Below, piece by piece: positions 25,766 to 34,925 of a stretch of 64,000 nt of DNA. Positions within the stretch are counted from its first letter, which is position 1, and the number at the start of each line of letters is the position of its first letter. The notes beneath the pieces were generated by a model. The model did not search any database. It was not told where the DNA came from and saw nothing but the letters and a program-made list of their open reading frames with translations. The position numbers and the translations under genes were made by a program. This DNA is from Flavobacteriaceae bacterium UJ101 (lineage in GTDB: Bacteria > Bacteroidota > Bacteroidia > Flavobacteriales > UJ101), in the NCBI GenBank assembly GCA_001880285.1, contig CP016269.1, positions 2,490,501-2,554,500 on the forward strand, read 5' to 3'.

Positions 25766-27517
25766 TTAAGAATCAAGATTAGCAGAAAATTGTGCATCAT
25801 ATAATTTTTTATAATAGCCTTCAGGGTTTTGTAAAAGATCTTGATGTGTTCCGATTTCTTTTATAAGACCATTTTCTAAAGCAATTATTTTATCTGCATT
25901 TTGAATGGTTGCTAATCGGTGAGCAATTACAATAGAAGTACGGTTTTGAGTAAGTTTTTTAGTGGCTTCTTGAATGAGAGCTTCTGAATGATTATCAATA
26001 GAAGAAGTAGCTTCATCTAAAACTAAAATATCAGGGTTATAAACCATGGCTCTTAAAAAAGAGATCAATTGGCGCTGTCCGACAGAGAGCGTTGCACCAC
26101 GTTCTTTTACTTCGTAATCATATTCATTAGGTAAATTTTGGATGAATTGATGAAGTTTTATTTCTTTAGCAGCCTCAATTACTTGCTCTTTTGAAATGGT
26201 ATTATTTCCAAGAGTTATATTTTGGTAGATAGTATCATTAAAAAGAAATACATCTTGTAATACGACGGCTATTTTTTTTCTTAAGTTTTGTAAAGGAATG
26301 TCTTTAATATCAATATTGTCAATTTTGATTTTTCCAGAATCTATATCATAAAATCGAGTTAAAAGATTAATAATAGTAGATTTTCCAGCTCCTGTAGCTC
26401 CAACAATAGCAATGGTTTCTCCTGCTTTAACTTGAAAAGAGATTCCTTTTAAGACTTCTTCACCTTTTTTATATGAAAAATGTACATCTTCAAATTCAAT
26501 ATTTCCATCAATATGCTGTAATTCTGTGATTCCATTATCAGGTATAATTTCATCAACGTCCATTAATTTTAAAACTCGTTCAGCACCAACTAGTCCACGT
26601 TGCATATTATTAAAACGATCTGCAATTTGTCGCATAGGGCGAAATAGCATTTGAATATAAAGGATAAAAGCAATAATTTCTCCTGCATTTACAGGTATAC
26701 TATTCATAGTTGAATAGCCTCCGTAAAGAATTACTAAACCAATGGCAACAGATGAAATAATTTCTGTGATAGGGAAAAAAATGGCAAAATAGAAAACCGT
26801 ACGAATATGAGCTTCTTTTAATTGAGTGTTAATTTTTTGAAATTTTTCAAATTCTGCTTTTTCTCGATTGAAGATTTGTATGATTTTAATGCCTGTAACA
26901 CGTTCTTGAACAAAACTGTTAAGTTTCGCAGCTAGTGATCGTTCATCTTGAAACGTCCTTTTAATCGATTTTTGGAAATAACGTGTTAAAACAATCATAA
27001 TCGGTATAATGGCCAATACAATAGTCGCTATTTTCCAATTGATAGTATACATCATAAAGATGACGAAAGAAATTTTTAAGATATCACCAAAAATCATTAC
27101 AACACCGTCACTAAATACAGTAGAAATTGTTTCAATATCTGAAACGGCACGAGTAACTAACACCCCGTTAGGTGTATTATTAAAAAAACTTAATTTAAAA
27201 TATACCAACTTTTTAAAAAGATCATCTCGAATATCTTGAATAATATTTTGAGCAAAAGTATTAGCCAATATTATGAAAATAAACTGTAAAATAACTTCTA
27301 ATATGATAATACCAATAATAACGTAGAGACTTTGTAAAAGGAATTCTATATTTTTACTTGGAATGGCTACGTCAATTACTTCACTAATTAATTTAGGACG
27401 GTATGCTGAAGCAAATGAATTAGCTAATGCAATTATAATAGTAGCCAAGAATAATCCCTTATATCGTAAAGGATAATGTGCTAATTTTTGAATAATATTT
27501 CTATTTACAGAAGTCAT
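25766..27517 (-). CDS. ABC exporter half-transporter (MsbA/LmrA type)
   Basis: 583 residues with six membrane helices (about 20-310) fused to an ATPase domain (about 335-575). Walker A is GATGAGKST, the Q-loop is VLQDVFLF, the signature is degenerate as LSVGQRQ, Walker B is ILVLDEATSSID and the H-loop is IAHRLAT. Works as a dimer in the inner membrane; lipids, peptides or drugs are typical cargo and none can be chosen here. Overlaps truA by ATGA, an arrangement that implies one transcript. Confidence 0.92.
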   Translation of the reverse strand: MTSVNRNIIQKLAHYPLRYKGLFLATIIIALANSFASAYRPKLISEVIDVAIPSKNIEFLLQSLYVIIGIIILEVILQFIFIILANTFAQNIIQDIRDDLFKKLVYFKLSFFNNTPNGVLVTRAVSDIETISTVFSDGVVMIFGDILKISFVIFMMYTINWKIATIVLAIIPIMIVLTRYFQKSIKRTFQDERSLAAKLNSFVQERVTGIKIIQIFNREKAEFEKFQKINTQLKEAHIRTVFYFAIFFPITEIISSVAIGLVILYGGYSTMNSIPVNAGEIIAFILYIQMLFRPMRQIADRFNNMQRGLVGAERVLKLMDVDEIIPDNGITELQHIDGNIEFEDVHFSYKKGEEVLKGISFQVKAGETIAIVGATGAGKSTIINLLTRFYDIDSGKIKIDNIDIKDIPLQNLRKKIAVVLQDVFLFNDTIYQNITLGNNTISKEQVIEAAKEIKLHQFIQNLPNEYDYEVKERGATLSVGQRQLISFLRAMVYNPDILVLDEATSSIDNHSEALIQEATKKLTQNRTSIVIAHRLATIQNADKIIALENGLIKEIGTHQDLLQNPEGYYKKLYDAQFSANLDS

Positions 27518-28257
27518 TTAATAGTTGTGGGATATTTTATTTCTACTAGAAAAAGTCCTTTTGCAGGAGCAGAAGCGCCTGCCTTGCTTCGATTTTTATT
27601 TTCAATAATAGTTTTAAAATCATTTAAAGATAATTTCTTTTTTCCAACATCTGTTAAAGTGCCCACAATAGCACGTACCATATTTCGTAAAAATCGGTCT
27701 GCGGTAATTTCAAAACATAATAGATCTTTTTCAATATAACGCCATTCAGCTTTAAAAATTTTACAATTATTGGTTTTTACATCGGTATGTAGTTTAGAAA
27801 AACTAGTGAAATCAGTATAGTCAAATAATAATTGAGCAGCCTGATTCATTAAATTAATATCTAAATCCATTTTTGAAAATTGCCATGTTGAATGATGATT
27901 AAATGGATTTTTTCTTAAAGAAATATGATATTCGTAACGACGAGAAGTAGCATCAAATCGTGTATGAGCATCTTTTTTAACAGAAAAAAGATCTAAGATT
28001 ACGATATCTTTTGGTAAAAAGTTATTCATACGATGAATTAAGTTCTCATTTAATGGTGTTCCACTATCAAAATGTGCAAACATTTGTTTAGCATGAACTC
28101 CTGAATCAGTTCTGCCGGCTCCTGTGATTTTGATTTCAGTAGCAAGTAAAGTTGAAAGACATTTTTCGATGGTTTCTTGTATAGAAATAGCGTTAGGTTG
28201 TATTTGCCAACCATGATAGTGTGTACCGTCGTATGCTAATTCTATGAAATACCTCAA
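27514..28257 (-). CDS. truA: tRNA pseudouridine synthase A
   Basis: 247 residues, normal for TruA, which makes pseudouridine at positions 38-40 of the tRNA anticodon arm. It starts MRYFIELAYDGTHYHGWQIQPN. The catalytic Asp51 lies in AGRTDSGVHA, and FLRNMVRAIVGTL near residue 200 is the second conserved block. Cytosolic. Its stop overlaps the start of the ABC exporter gene. Divergent from the phosphoesterase gene. Confidence 0.96.
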   Translation of the reverse strand: MRYFIELAYDGTHYHGWQIQPNAISIQETIEKCLSTLLATEIKITGAGRTDSGVHAKQMFAHFDSGTPLNENLIHRMNNFLPKDIVILDLFSVKKDAHTRFDATSRRYEYHISLRKNPFNHHSTWQFSKMDLDINLMNQAAQLLFDYTDFTSFSKLHTDVKTNNCKIFKAEWRYIEKDLLCFEITADRFLRNMVRAIVGTLTDVGKKKLSLNDFKTIIENKNRSKAGASAPAKGLFLVEIKYPTTIK

Positions 28258-28347
28258 ATTTTGTAAATTTATCGGACAAAGGTAAGAAGAAAAATAAATT
28301 TAACGGATAAGTAATCGTTTTTTAAGTAATAAGTTTAAGAACCATTT

Positions 28348-28842
28348 TTGATGAAAAATATTTTATTAATATCGGATACGCATAGTTATTTAGGTGAAGA
28401 AATTATTAAGCATGCTAAAGAGGCTGATGAAATTTGGCATGCAGGTGATCTTGGATCAATTCATGTTTCAGATGAGTTGAAAAAATATGGGATATTTCGT
28501 GCTGTGTATGGAAATATTGATGGAGCTGAAATAAGGAGTGAATTCCCTTTGCATAATCGTTTTATGTGTGAAAAAGTTGATGTATGGATAACGCATATTG
28601 GAGGTTACCCTAATCGCTATAATCCTGAAATTCGGAATGAATTGAAAAAAAATCCTCCTAAACTATTTATTTGTGGGCATTCTCATATTTTAAAAGTGAT
28701 GCCTGATCCGAAAATAGGATTGTTACATATGAATCCGGGAGCTATTGGGAAGCACGGTTTTCAAAAAGTTCGTACAATGTTAAAATTTAAAATTGAAGAA
28801 GAACGTATTTTTGATTTACATGTGATCGAATATTCTAGATAA
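28348..28842 (+). CDS. YfcE/MJ0936-type metallophosphoesterase
   Basis: 164 residues. Metal-binding motifs in order: ISDTHSYL (8-15), WHAGDLGS (30-37), GNIDGAE, then ICGHSHI and the final N-P-G-A-I-G. This is the calcineurin-like fold of small phosphodiesterases (YfcE, MJ0936). They cleave phosphodiesters with Mn or Ni; the cellular substrate is unknown. Single gene with a hairpin terminator. Confidence 0.92.
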   Translation: MMKNILLISDTHSYLGEEIIKHAKEADEIWHAGDLGSIHVSDELKKYGIFRAVYGNIDGAEIRSEFPLHNRFMCEKVDVWITHIGGYPNRYNPEIRNELKKNPPKLFICGHSHILKVMPDPKIGLLHMNPGAIGKHGFQKVRTMLKFKIEEERIFDLHVIEYSR

Positions 28843-28844
28843 AA

Positions 28845-28873
28845 AAATATCCCGAATTTATTTCGGGATATTT
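28845..28873. terminator. Bidirectional terminator between converging genes
   Basis: Perfect 12-bp stem AAATATCCCGAA / TTCGGGATATTT with a 5-base loop. A-run on the left and T-run on the right let it serve both the phosphoesterase and the small minus-strand gene. Confidence 0.88.
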
Positions 28874-28882
28874 CTTAAGTTT

Positions 28883-29269
28883 TTATAAAACCATTTTAAC
28901 AAGACTCCATTTTGCTTTTCGCTTAGTTTTCTTTAATGTTTTATTTGCTTTCTTTTTATATTTTTCATAAGCGCTTTTAGAACCGAATAATGATTCTAAG
29001 TCATTATTTCTTTGCTTGAAAAGATCATTGAATTTTGATTTTTTCTCTTGTTTAGAATAAGAACTAGTAGCTAAACTTTTTAACTGTTGTACAAAAGAGC
29101 TATTTAAATCTTTAAATTCAGCTTGTTTAGATGCATCAACACCTAATTCATCTACATTATTTAAAGATTTTAAAAGTTCATTGGCTGTAATTCCTTTGCT
29201 CTCTTGTGCACTTAGACTAAATGCAAATAGAACTGTTGCGATAAAGAAAATTGATTTTAAGTGTTTCAT
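28883..29269 (-). CDS. Small exported Lys-rich helical protein
   Basis: 128 residues from the ATG at 29269 (an upstream start at 29290 would spoil the signal). Signal peptide MKHLKSIFFIATVLFAFSLSAQ. The mature part is nearly all helical and basic: FKDLNSSFVQQLKSLA, KKSKFNDLFKQRNNDLESLFG, then a Lys/Arg tail (KKANKTLKKTKRKAKW). The layout resembles small periplasmic Spy/CpxP-like helical proteins, but no signature is present. Not recognised. Single gene. Confidence 0.65.
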   Translation of the reverse strand: MKHLKSIFFIATVLFAFSLSAQESKGITANELLKSLNNVDELGVDASKQAEFKDLNSSFVQQLKSLATSSYSKQEKKSKFNDLFKQRNNDLESLFGSKSAYEKYKKKANKTLKKTKRKAKWSLVKMVL

Positions 29270-29321
29270 TGTTTTAATAATTTTGGACAAAGTTAAAACA
29301 ATAATCTATATCTAGTAATAA

Positions 29322-29876
29322 TTATAAAGATGTTTTTTGAAAAAAACTAAAACAAACACTCCCATATTTTTTTCTTTCAATAAAATTAGGGTGGTTTGAG
29401 AGATCATCAGTATGAGGTGAATGTTCTACAATTAATAAACCATCATCGTGTAATAATTCATTTTCAAAAATTAAGTGAGGAATAGTAAGAAATTGTTTTT
29501 CTGAAAAGTCATAAGGAGGGTCTGCAAAAATAAAATCGTATTGAGATTGATGTTTTTCTAAAAATTTAAAAACATCACTTTTGAAAGGTGTGATTTCTTT
29601 TTCAAATTGTAATTGAGCAATGGTTTTTTTTATAAATTGAATACAATGAAAATTTTGATCAACAGAAATGATGTGTTCTGTTCCTCTAGAGGCAAATTCA
29701 TAACTTATATTTCCAGTACCTGAAAATAAGTCTAAAACAGAAATATTTTGAAAATAATAACGATTGTTAAGAATATTGAATAAGGATTCTTTTGCCATAT
29801 CAGTAGTAGGACGTACAGGCAAATTTTTAGGTGCTATTAAGCGTTTTCCTTTATATTGTCCAGAGATAATTCGCAT
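29322..29876 (-). CDS. rsmD: 16S rRNA (guanine966-N2)-methyltransferase RsmD
   Basis: 184 residues, standard length. Starts MRIISGQYKGKRL with VRPTTDMAKESLFNIL (21-36), the RsmD signature. The S-adenosylmethionine motif is VLDLFSGTGN (47-56) and the catalytic D119-P-P-Y122 in FADPPYDF marks N2-guanine methylation. Overlaps the upstream DUF3822 gene by one base, the usual Bacteroidota arrangement. Confidence 0.95.
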   Translation of the reverse strand: MRIISGQYKGKRLIAPKNLPVRPTTDMAKESLFNILNNRYYFQNISVLDLFSGTGNISYEFASRGTEHIISVDQNFHCIQFIKKTIAQLQFEKEITPFKSDVFKFLEKHQSQYDFIFADPPYDFSEKQFLTIPHLIFENELLHDDGLLIVEHSPHTDDLSNHPNFIERKKYGSVCFSFFQKTSL

Positions 29877-30622
29877 TAGAGTATAAATTCTTTAAAAGTA
29901 ATGTTTTCGTTAATACCAATTTTAACATGGCGAATATATTTTTTCATCATGGCAATGGTTTCACTGTGTTTTTCTATATTTCCAAGTAAATGAATTGGTA
30001 TTTCATTCACATCAATTTCAAGTTGTTGAGCTACGAAAAGGATATAATATAAGATATCTTCTTTTGTTTCCGTTTCGAAATAGTTATAAAAAATCAGCTG
30101 CTCTTCATTAAAATAAAGAAGTTCAATACTTGAAAAATTAAACCAAACAAAATACTGAATCTCAGATGAGAAATTTGATAATTGATTAATGAGTGAATAA
30201 CCACTATGTAAAATCTTAACTTCTTTTTTGGGAAAAAGATCTTTAATTTGAACTTCTATAGATTCAACATAACTATGCAAAAATTGAATATCTAATGTTT
30301 CAATTAATTTTGATTCAATAGGATCATTAGGTAGTAAAAAACTATTGAATTCAATATAGTCTGAAACTCTATTTTCATTAAAAAGTTCATTAGGAACTAG
30401 AGTAAAGAGTTTGTTAGAAAAAATAAGACGAATTAAAGAAAAATGTTCTGTTTTTTCTTTTTTAAGAGCCTCAACTAAGTGCTTGATATAAATTTGAGGA
30501 GTTTGAGATTCAATAAAATAATTTCTTTTTGTAACAATAGTCTGATCTTTTTCAAAAAAATAAAAAGAAAATCCATCCACGTTGAGGTGGATGGATAATA
30601 TATTAGTTGAATTAGATATCAT
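29876..30622 (-). CDS. DUF3822 family protein
   Basis: 248 residues. Recognised by its place directly before rsmD and by the N-terminal ILSIHLNVDGFSFYFFEKD pattern, with two internally similar halves (about 9-110 and 120-245). Its layout recalls actin-like ATPase folds such as PilM, but no nucleotide motif is certain. No signal or membrane segment. Function unknown. The upstream gene (26 bases away) has a pseudopilin-like N-terminus, so a link with an envelope assembly is possible. Confidence 0.8.
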   Translation of the reverse strand: MISNSTNILSIHLNVDGFSFYFFEKDQTIVTKRNYFIESQTPQIYIKHLVEALKKEKTEHFSLIRLIFSNKLFTLVPNELFNENRVSDYIEFNSFLLPNDPIESKLIETLDIQFLHSYVESIEVQIKDLFPKKEVKILHSGYSLINQLSNFSSEIQYFVWFNFSSIELLYFNEEQLIFYNYFETETKEDILYYILFVAQQLEIDVNEIPIHLLGNIEKHSETIAMMKKYIRHVKIGINENITFKEFIL

Positions 30623-30648
30623 TTTATTGATATATTTAGAAATATAAT

Positions 30649-31362
30649 TTATTTCTTCTTTTTGTACTTGTCATCAACCATAAGGTCATAAGCTTTAGGC
30701 CAGTTACCGTCAGTTGAATTGATGTATAAAGAACCAATTTTTAAGATAGAATCTTTAATACCTTTTTCAGCATTGATTTCTCTTTCTACATAAAATTCAT
30801 CATAATCATTATCCAAAGAATTTAATAAAACTCTTTTTGGAGCACGAACTTCAAAACGAATTGTACGAATATTACGCTCATTTAAACTATCGTACTTTTC
30901 TTCTAAAGTAGATTCTATTTCAAATTCTTTTTTGTCTTTTAAACCTGGAATGTAGCGTAACTCATTAATTTGAGCTTTAGAAGCTGTTTTGTATTTTTTA
31001 AATAAAGAATCTTTTAAAGGAACTACATCTAAGGTGTCGATAACCGTTTCAGTACCTTCATAAGAAAGACCTCGTTGTGTTTTCATTACTTTAACATCTT
31101 TCTTTTCTAACACTACATATTTTCCTGTATCAATAAAAGAAATTAAATCATCCCATGTTGGTGCAAATTGATTATGATAATCACGATATGCTATTTGAGC
31201 ATCACGAATTTCTCTCATTTTATGGATTACTTCAACGTACTTTTCATCACGTTCTTTGTCAAATTGTACGGGTTCGTTTACGCTATTCCAACCAAAATAA
31301 GCAATTAATAATGCTCCCACTAATAATAATAATTGTAAACCAACTCTTAGACCTCTACTCAT
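30649..31362 (-). CDS. Membrane-anchored protein with pseudopilin-like N-terminal half
   Basis: 237 residues. N-terminal helix RVGLQLLLLVGALLIAYFGW (6-25) then a long helix with MREIRDAQIAYRDYHNQFAP (49-68) followed by WDDLISFIDTGKY, a pattern seen in type II secretion pseudopilins (alpha-helix, then 'AQ.AY...G.Y...'). The remainder is a charged beta-rich periplasmic part. There is no prepilin peptidase motif, so it may be an unprocessed relative. Common in Bacteroidota next to DUF3822. Function unknown. Confidence 0.65.
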   Translation of the reverse strand: MSRGLRVGLQLLLLVGALLIAYFGWNSVNEPVQFDKERDEKYVEVIHKMREIRDAQIAYRDYHNQFAPTWDDLISFIDTGKYVVLEKKDVKVMKTQRGLSYEGTETVIDTLDVVPLKDSLFKKYKTASKAQINELRYIPGLKDKKEFEIESTLEEKYDSLNERNIRTIRFEVRAPKRVLLNSLDNDYDEFYVEREINAEKGIKDSILKIGSLYINSTDGNWPKAYDLMVDDKYKKKK

Positions 31363-31451
31363 AATAAATACTTTATATTACTTTTTAGATTTAACATTTC
31401 ACAGAAAACAAAACTACAATTTTTTTTCAGTTATAAAAGAAATATTTTGGC

Positions 31452-31459
31452 TATTTTTG
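31452..31459 (+). promoter_or_regulatory. -7 box very close to the helicase start
   Basis: TATTTTTG fits TAnnTTTG but ends only 4 bases before the ATG at 31464. If used, the mRNA would be leaderless or nearly so. Confidence 0.35.
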
Positions 31460-31463
31460 AAAT

Positions 31464-32870
31464 ATGACTATAGATGCTATCAAATCAGAGCTGTTATCTC
31501 AGTTTAATTTTGATCCGACAAAGGAACAATATGATTTTTTTGAAAGATTTTCAAAATTTATGGTTCAATTGGAACAAGAAGTATTTATTTTAAAAGGATA
31601 TGCAGGAACAGGGAAAACAAGTTTAACAAAAGCTATTGTAAAGACATTACGAAATACAAAATATAATGTGATATTACTTGCTCCAACGGGTCGAGCAGCT
31701 AAAGTTTTAGGGAATTATTCTGGAAAGAAAGCGTTCACAATTCACAGCCATATTTATCATGTTAGAAATGGTAAAAATGGTACTGAGTTTATTTTGAAAA
31801 AAAATAAATTGAAAAATACTCTTTTTATTATAGATGAAGCCTCTATGATTACCAATCAAGCAATGAATTCAAAAGGAATGTCAGGAGGTGTTTTAATGGA
31901 TGATTTGTTTCAATATGTTTTTCAATTAAATTCAAAAAATAAAATTCTTTTTATAGGTGATGTAGCTCAGTTGCCTCCTGTTCATTTAGAAATTAGTCCT
32001 GCTTTAGATCAGAATTACCTAAACTTCAACTATTGTAAAGAAGTTCAGGAATTCAAATTAACAGAAGTCGTTCGACAAGAAGAAGATTCTACAATTGTAA
32101 AGAATGCAACCCGAATTCGAGAGTTTATATCAGAACGAATTTATGATTTACAATTGAATGTTTCAGATAATGATTTTGAACGCTTTACAGATCGTTATGA
32201 TGTCGAAGCTGCTTTAGCTGAAAATTTGACCCAAAATTTAGATGAAACACTCATTGTTGTAAGATCTAATAAAAGAGCAAACTTATATAATGAACAAATA
32301 CGTCAACGAATTTTGTTACGTGATGGAGTTTTAGAAAAAGGAGATAAACTGATGGTTTTGAAAAATAATTATTTCTGGTTGGATGAAACCTCTAAACCTG
32401 GGTTTATAGCAAATGGTGAAGTGATTGAAATTAAGAAGGTTAGAAAAATAATAGAATTATATGGTTTTCAATTTGCTGAAGTGAAAATTTCATTACCCGA
32501 TTATCCAGAAGAGCCTGATTTTAATACTGTGTTATTATTGGACACTATTCATGCGGAAACTTCTGGTTTAACATATGAACAAAGTAATCAATTATATGAA
32601 AAGGTGATAGAAGATTATGAAGATGAACCTACTAAATATAAAAGATTTAAAAAAGTAAAAGAGAACCCTTATTTTAATGCTTTACAAGTGAAATATGCTT
32701 ATGCAGTAACTTGTCATAAAGCCCAAGGAGGGCAATGGGATCATGTTTTTGTTGAACAGCCTTATACAGAACAAATAGATGAAAATTATTTAAGATGGAT
32801 TTACACAGCATTTACAAGAGCTAAAAAGAAAATTTACTTATTAGGTTTTAAAGAAGAATACTTTGTATAG
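31464..32870 (+). CDS. RecD-like superfamily 1B ATP-dependent DNA helicase
   Basis: 468 residues. Walker A is G45-YAGTGKT-S (45-53), Walker B is FIIDEASM, motif III is FIGDVAQLPPV. The C-terminal UvrD_C_2 block carries VTCHKAQGGQWDHVFVE and IYTAFTRAKKKIYLLG. Family members (RecD2, Dda-like) unwind DNA 5' to 3' and act in repair and replication-fork clearing. It is a stand-alone helicase, with no RecB or RecC nearby. Single gene. Confidence 0.92.
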   Translation: MTIDAIKSELLSQFNFDPTKEQYDFFERFSKFMVQLEQEVFILKGYAGTGKTSLTKAIVKTLRNTKYNVILLAPTGRAAKVLGNYSGKKAFTIHSHIYHVRNGKNGTEFILKKNKLKNTLFIIDEASMITNQAMNSKGMSGGVLMDDLFQYVFQLNSKNKILFIGDVAQLPPVHLEISPALDQNYLNFNYCKEVQEFKLTEVVRQEEDSTIVKNATRIREFISERIYDLQLNVSDNDFERFTDRYDVEAALAENLTQNLDETLIVVRSNKRANLYNEQIRQRILLRDGVLEKGDKLMVLKNNYFWLDETSKPGFIANGEVIEIKKVRKIIELYGFQFAEVKISLPDYPEEPDFNTVLLLDTIHAETSGLTYEQSNQLYEKVIEDYEDEPTKYKRFKKVKENPYFNALQVKYAYAVTCHKAQGGQWDHVFVEQPYTEQIDENYLRWIYTAFTRAKKKIYLLGFKEEYFV

Positions 32871-32890
32871 AAAAATTAAAAGTATAAAAA

Positions 32891-32915
32891 AACCAAGCTT
32901 ACAAAAAGCTTGGTT
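32891..32915 (-). terminator. Terminator of the Nudix regulator gene
   Basis: Perfect 10-bp stem AACCAAGCTT / AAGCTTGGTT with a 5-base loop. The A-run on its left means the T-tract lies on the minus strand. It is 120 bases beyond the regulator stop. A smaller perfect dyad ACCTTTAA-AA-TTAAAGGT follows at 32927-32944. Confidence 0.7.
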
Positions 32916-33037
32916 ACTTAACTAAAACCTTTAAAATTAAAGGTAACTAAAAGTTATGAGAACAAGAACGACAGTACAAAGATATGCATTCGTCTAGTAA
33001 TCTATATCAATTTAAATAATGATAAATATCATGTATT

Positions 33038-33751
33038 TTAAAAAGGAATGTTTTTGTTTAATTGCCTGAACATAAAAAGTTGAGCAGGCTTATGATCCAC
33101 ATTTTTTTGCTTTTCATCTAAAGGAACTAATTCTTCTATCTTTCTAATAGATTTTCTAAAATTTCGTTTATCCAATTCTTTATTTAAAATAACTTCATAC
33201 AATTTTTGTAATTGTCCTAAAGTGAATTTATTGGGAAGTAATTTAAAACTAATATTATAGTTTTGGGTATCTTTTCGTAATTTTCCAATAGCTCGGTCAA
33301 CAATTTCATTATGGTCAAATGCTAACTGAGGTATTTCATCAATATCAATCCATTCAGCATTTTCAGCAAAAGAAGATGGACTTAAATGATAATCTTCCAT
33401 TTTAACTAACGAATAATATGCTACAGAAATAACACGAGAATCAGGACGTTGTCTAAACTTTCGTAACCATTCTTGATCTTTTAAATCACGAACACGTTCA
33501 GGATTTCCAAAAGTATAAAATTGCCTTAAATAAACACCATTTAAACCAGTTAATTCTTTTAAAACGCGGCCTGCAGCATCATCTAAGCTTTCACTTTCAA
33601 AAACCAAATTTCCTGGTAAGGCCTTACGAGGAAGATTATTTTTTGCCGCTCGTTCTTGTTCGATTACTAATAATTTTAATTTATCATTATCGAAACCAAA
33701 AACAACACAATCTACGGAAAGGTCTAATAAACTTTCTGTGTTTTTACCCAT
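33038..33751 (-). CDS. NrtR/AraR-type regulator: degenerate Nudix domain plus winged helix
   Basis: 237 residues. The N-terminal 140 form a Nudix fold (LSVDCVVFGFDNDKLKLLVIEQ), but the Nudix box reads NLVFESESLDDAAGRVLKEL: the glycine at its start and two catalytic glutamates are replaced, so hydrolysis is unlikely. The C-terminal 80 residues (FTLGQLQKLYEVILNKELDKRNFRK) are the winged helix seen in NrtR and Bacteroides AraR. The Nudix part therefore probably senses a sugar or nucleotide effector. Divergent from pfkA-gapA across 140 bases, so those glycolysis genes are its most likely targets. Confidence 0.85.
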   Translation of the reverse strand: MGKNTESLLDLSVDCVVFGFDNDKLKLLVIEQERAAKNNLPRKALPGNLVFESESLDDAAGRVLKELTGLNGVYLRQFYTFGNPERVRDLKDQEWLRKFRQRPDSRVISVAYYSLVKMEDYHLSPSSFAENAEWIDIDEIPQLAFDHNEIVDRAIGKLRKDTQNYNISFKLLPNKFTLGQLQKLYEVILNKELDKRNFRKSIRKIEELVPLDEKQKNVDHKPAQLFMFRQLNKNIPF

Positions 33752-33768
33752 GTTAGTTTACTTTTCAA

Positions 33769-33851
33769 CAAATATAAGTAATTTTAATCATACTATGCGG
33801 TATTTTTTTCTAAGTGTTATTTTTACACTAAAATAAAAATTGCTATATTTG
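33769..33851. promoter_or_regulatory. Divergent promoters and dyad between Nudix regulator and pfkA
   Basis: TATATTTG on the minus strand at 33769-33776 serves the regulator. TATATTTG on the plus strand at 33844-33851 serves pfkA. Between them lies TAAGTGT (33811-33817) paired with ACACTAA (33825-33831), a dyad with AGTGT/ACACT cores ending 12 bases upstream of the pfkA -7 box. It is a plausible operator for the regulator. Confidence 0.55.
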
Positions 33852-33890
33852 TAAAGACATCAAAAAAGAGTATTTTTACATTTCAATTGT

Positions 33891-34886
33891 ATGAAAACTA
33901 TGGCAGAAAAGAAAATAAAAAGAATAGGAGTGATGACTTCGGGGGGAGATGCACCGGGTATGAATGCTGCAATTCGTGCGGTAGCAAGAGCATGTGCTTA
34001 TTATGGAATTGAATGTAAAGGAATTCGATTAGGTTATAGAGGATTAATAGAAAATGATATCATAGATTTAGGTCCTCGTGATGTTCGAAATATTATCAAT
34101 CGTGGGGGGACCATATTGAAAACAGCACGTTCAGAAGAGTTTAGAACTAAAGAAGGTCGTAAAAAAGCATACGATCATTTTGTGAAAAATGGTTTAGAAG
34201 CTTTAGTTGTGATTGGAGGAGATGGTTCTTTTACTGGAGCTAAAGTTTTTCATGAAGAATATGGCGTTCCTGTAGTAGGTGCACCTGGAACTATTGATAA
34301 TGATATTTTTGGTACTGATTTTACAATAGGTTATGATACTGCTTTAAATACAGTAGTTTCAGCTATTGATAAGATTCGTGATACTGCGCAATCTCATAAT
34401 CGAATGTTTTTTGTAGAAGTTATGGGACGTGATGCAGGGTTTATTGCATTAAATACTGGAATAGCTTCAGGAGCTTCTGATATTTTAATTCCTGAGCAGA
34501 AAGATAGTATAGATGATTTATTGAAGTCAGTTCGAAATGCTGAGAAAGTAGGGAAAAAATCCAATATTATTGTGGTTGCTGAAGGAGAAGAATTAGGCGG
34601 TGTTTATGATCTAGCCAAATTTGTTAAAATGAAGTACCCAGAGTATGATATTCGTGTAACCGTTTTAGGGCATATTCAAAGAGGAGGAGATCCTTCATGT
34701 GCAGATCGAGTATTAGCTTCTCGTTTAGGAGTAGCTGCTGTAGAAGCTTTAATGGATGGAAAAACCAATATTATGGCAGGTATTCGAAGTAATAAAGTTG
34801 TGTATACAGCTTTTGATGAGGCGATTAAAAAACATAATGAAATTAATAAAAATTTAATTGAAGTAGCTGAAATGTTAGCGATTTAA
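33891..34886 (+). CDS. pfkA: ATP-dependent 6-phosphofructokinase
   Basis: 331 residues (an ATG at 33900 would also serve). Phosphorylates fructose 6-phosphate in glycolysis. IGVMTSGGDAPGMNAAIR is the ATP-site start, IGGDGSFTGA carries the Gly that marks ATP rather than pyrophosphate use, GTIDNDIFGTDFTIG holds the catalytic Asp, and VLGHIQRGGDPSCADR binds substrate. First gene of a pfkA-gapA pair, 39 bases before gapA, under a Nudix-type regulator. Confidence 0.96.
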   Translation: MKTMAEKKIKRIGVMTSGGDAPGMNAAIRAVARACAYYGIECKGIRLGYRGLIENDIIDLGPRDVRNIINRGGTILKTARSEEFRTKEGRKKAYDHFVKNGLEALVVIGGDGSFTGAKVFHEEYGVPVVGAPGTIDNDIFGTDFTIGYDTALNTVVSAIDKIRDTAQSHNRMFFVEVMGRDAGFIALNTGIASGASDILIPEQKDSIDDLLKSVRNAEKVGKKSNIIVVAEGEELGGVYDLAKFVKMKYPEYDIRVTVLGHIQRGGDPSCADRVLASRLGVAAVEALMDGKTNIMAGIRSNKVVYTAFDEAIKKHNEINKNLIEVAEMLAI

Positions 34887-34925
34887 TTAAAAGTAAATTT
34901 ATAAACATAATTAAAAAATAATACA

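Noticed and set aside
31464-32870. Part of a RecBCD-type complex or an antiphage helicase
   Set aside because: No recB, recC or nuclease neighbour; the length and motifs suit a stand-alone RecD-like helicase of housekeeping type.
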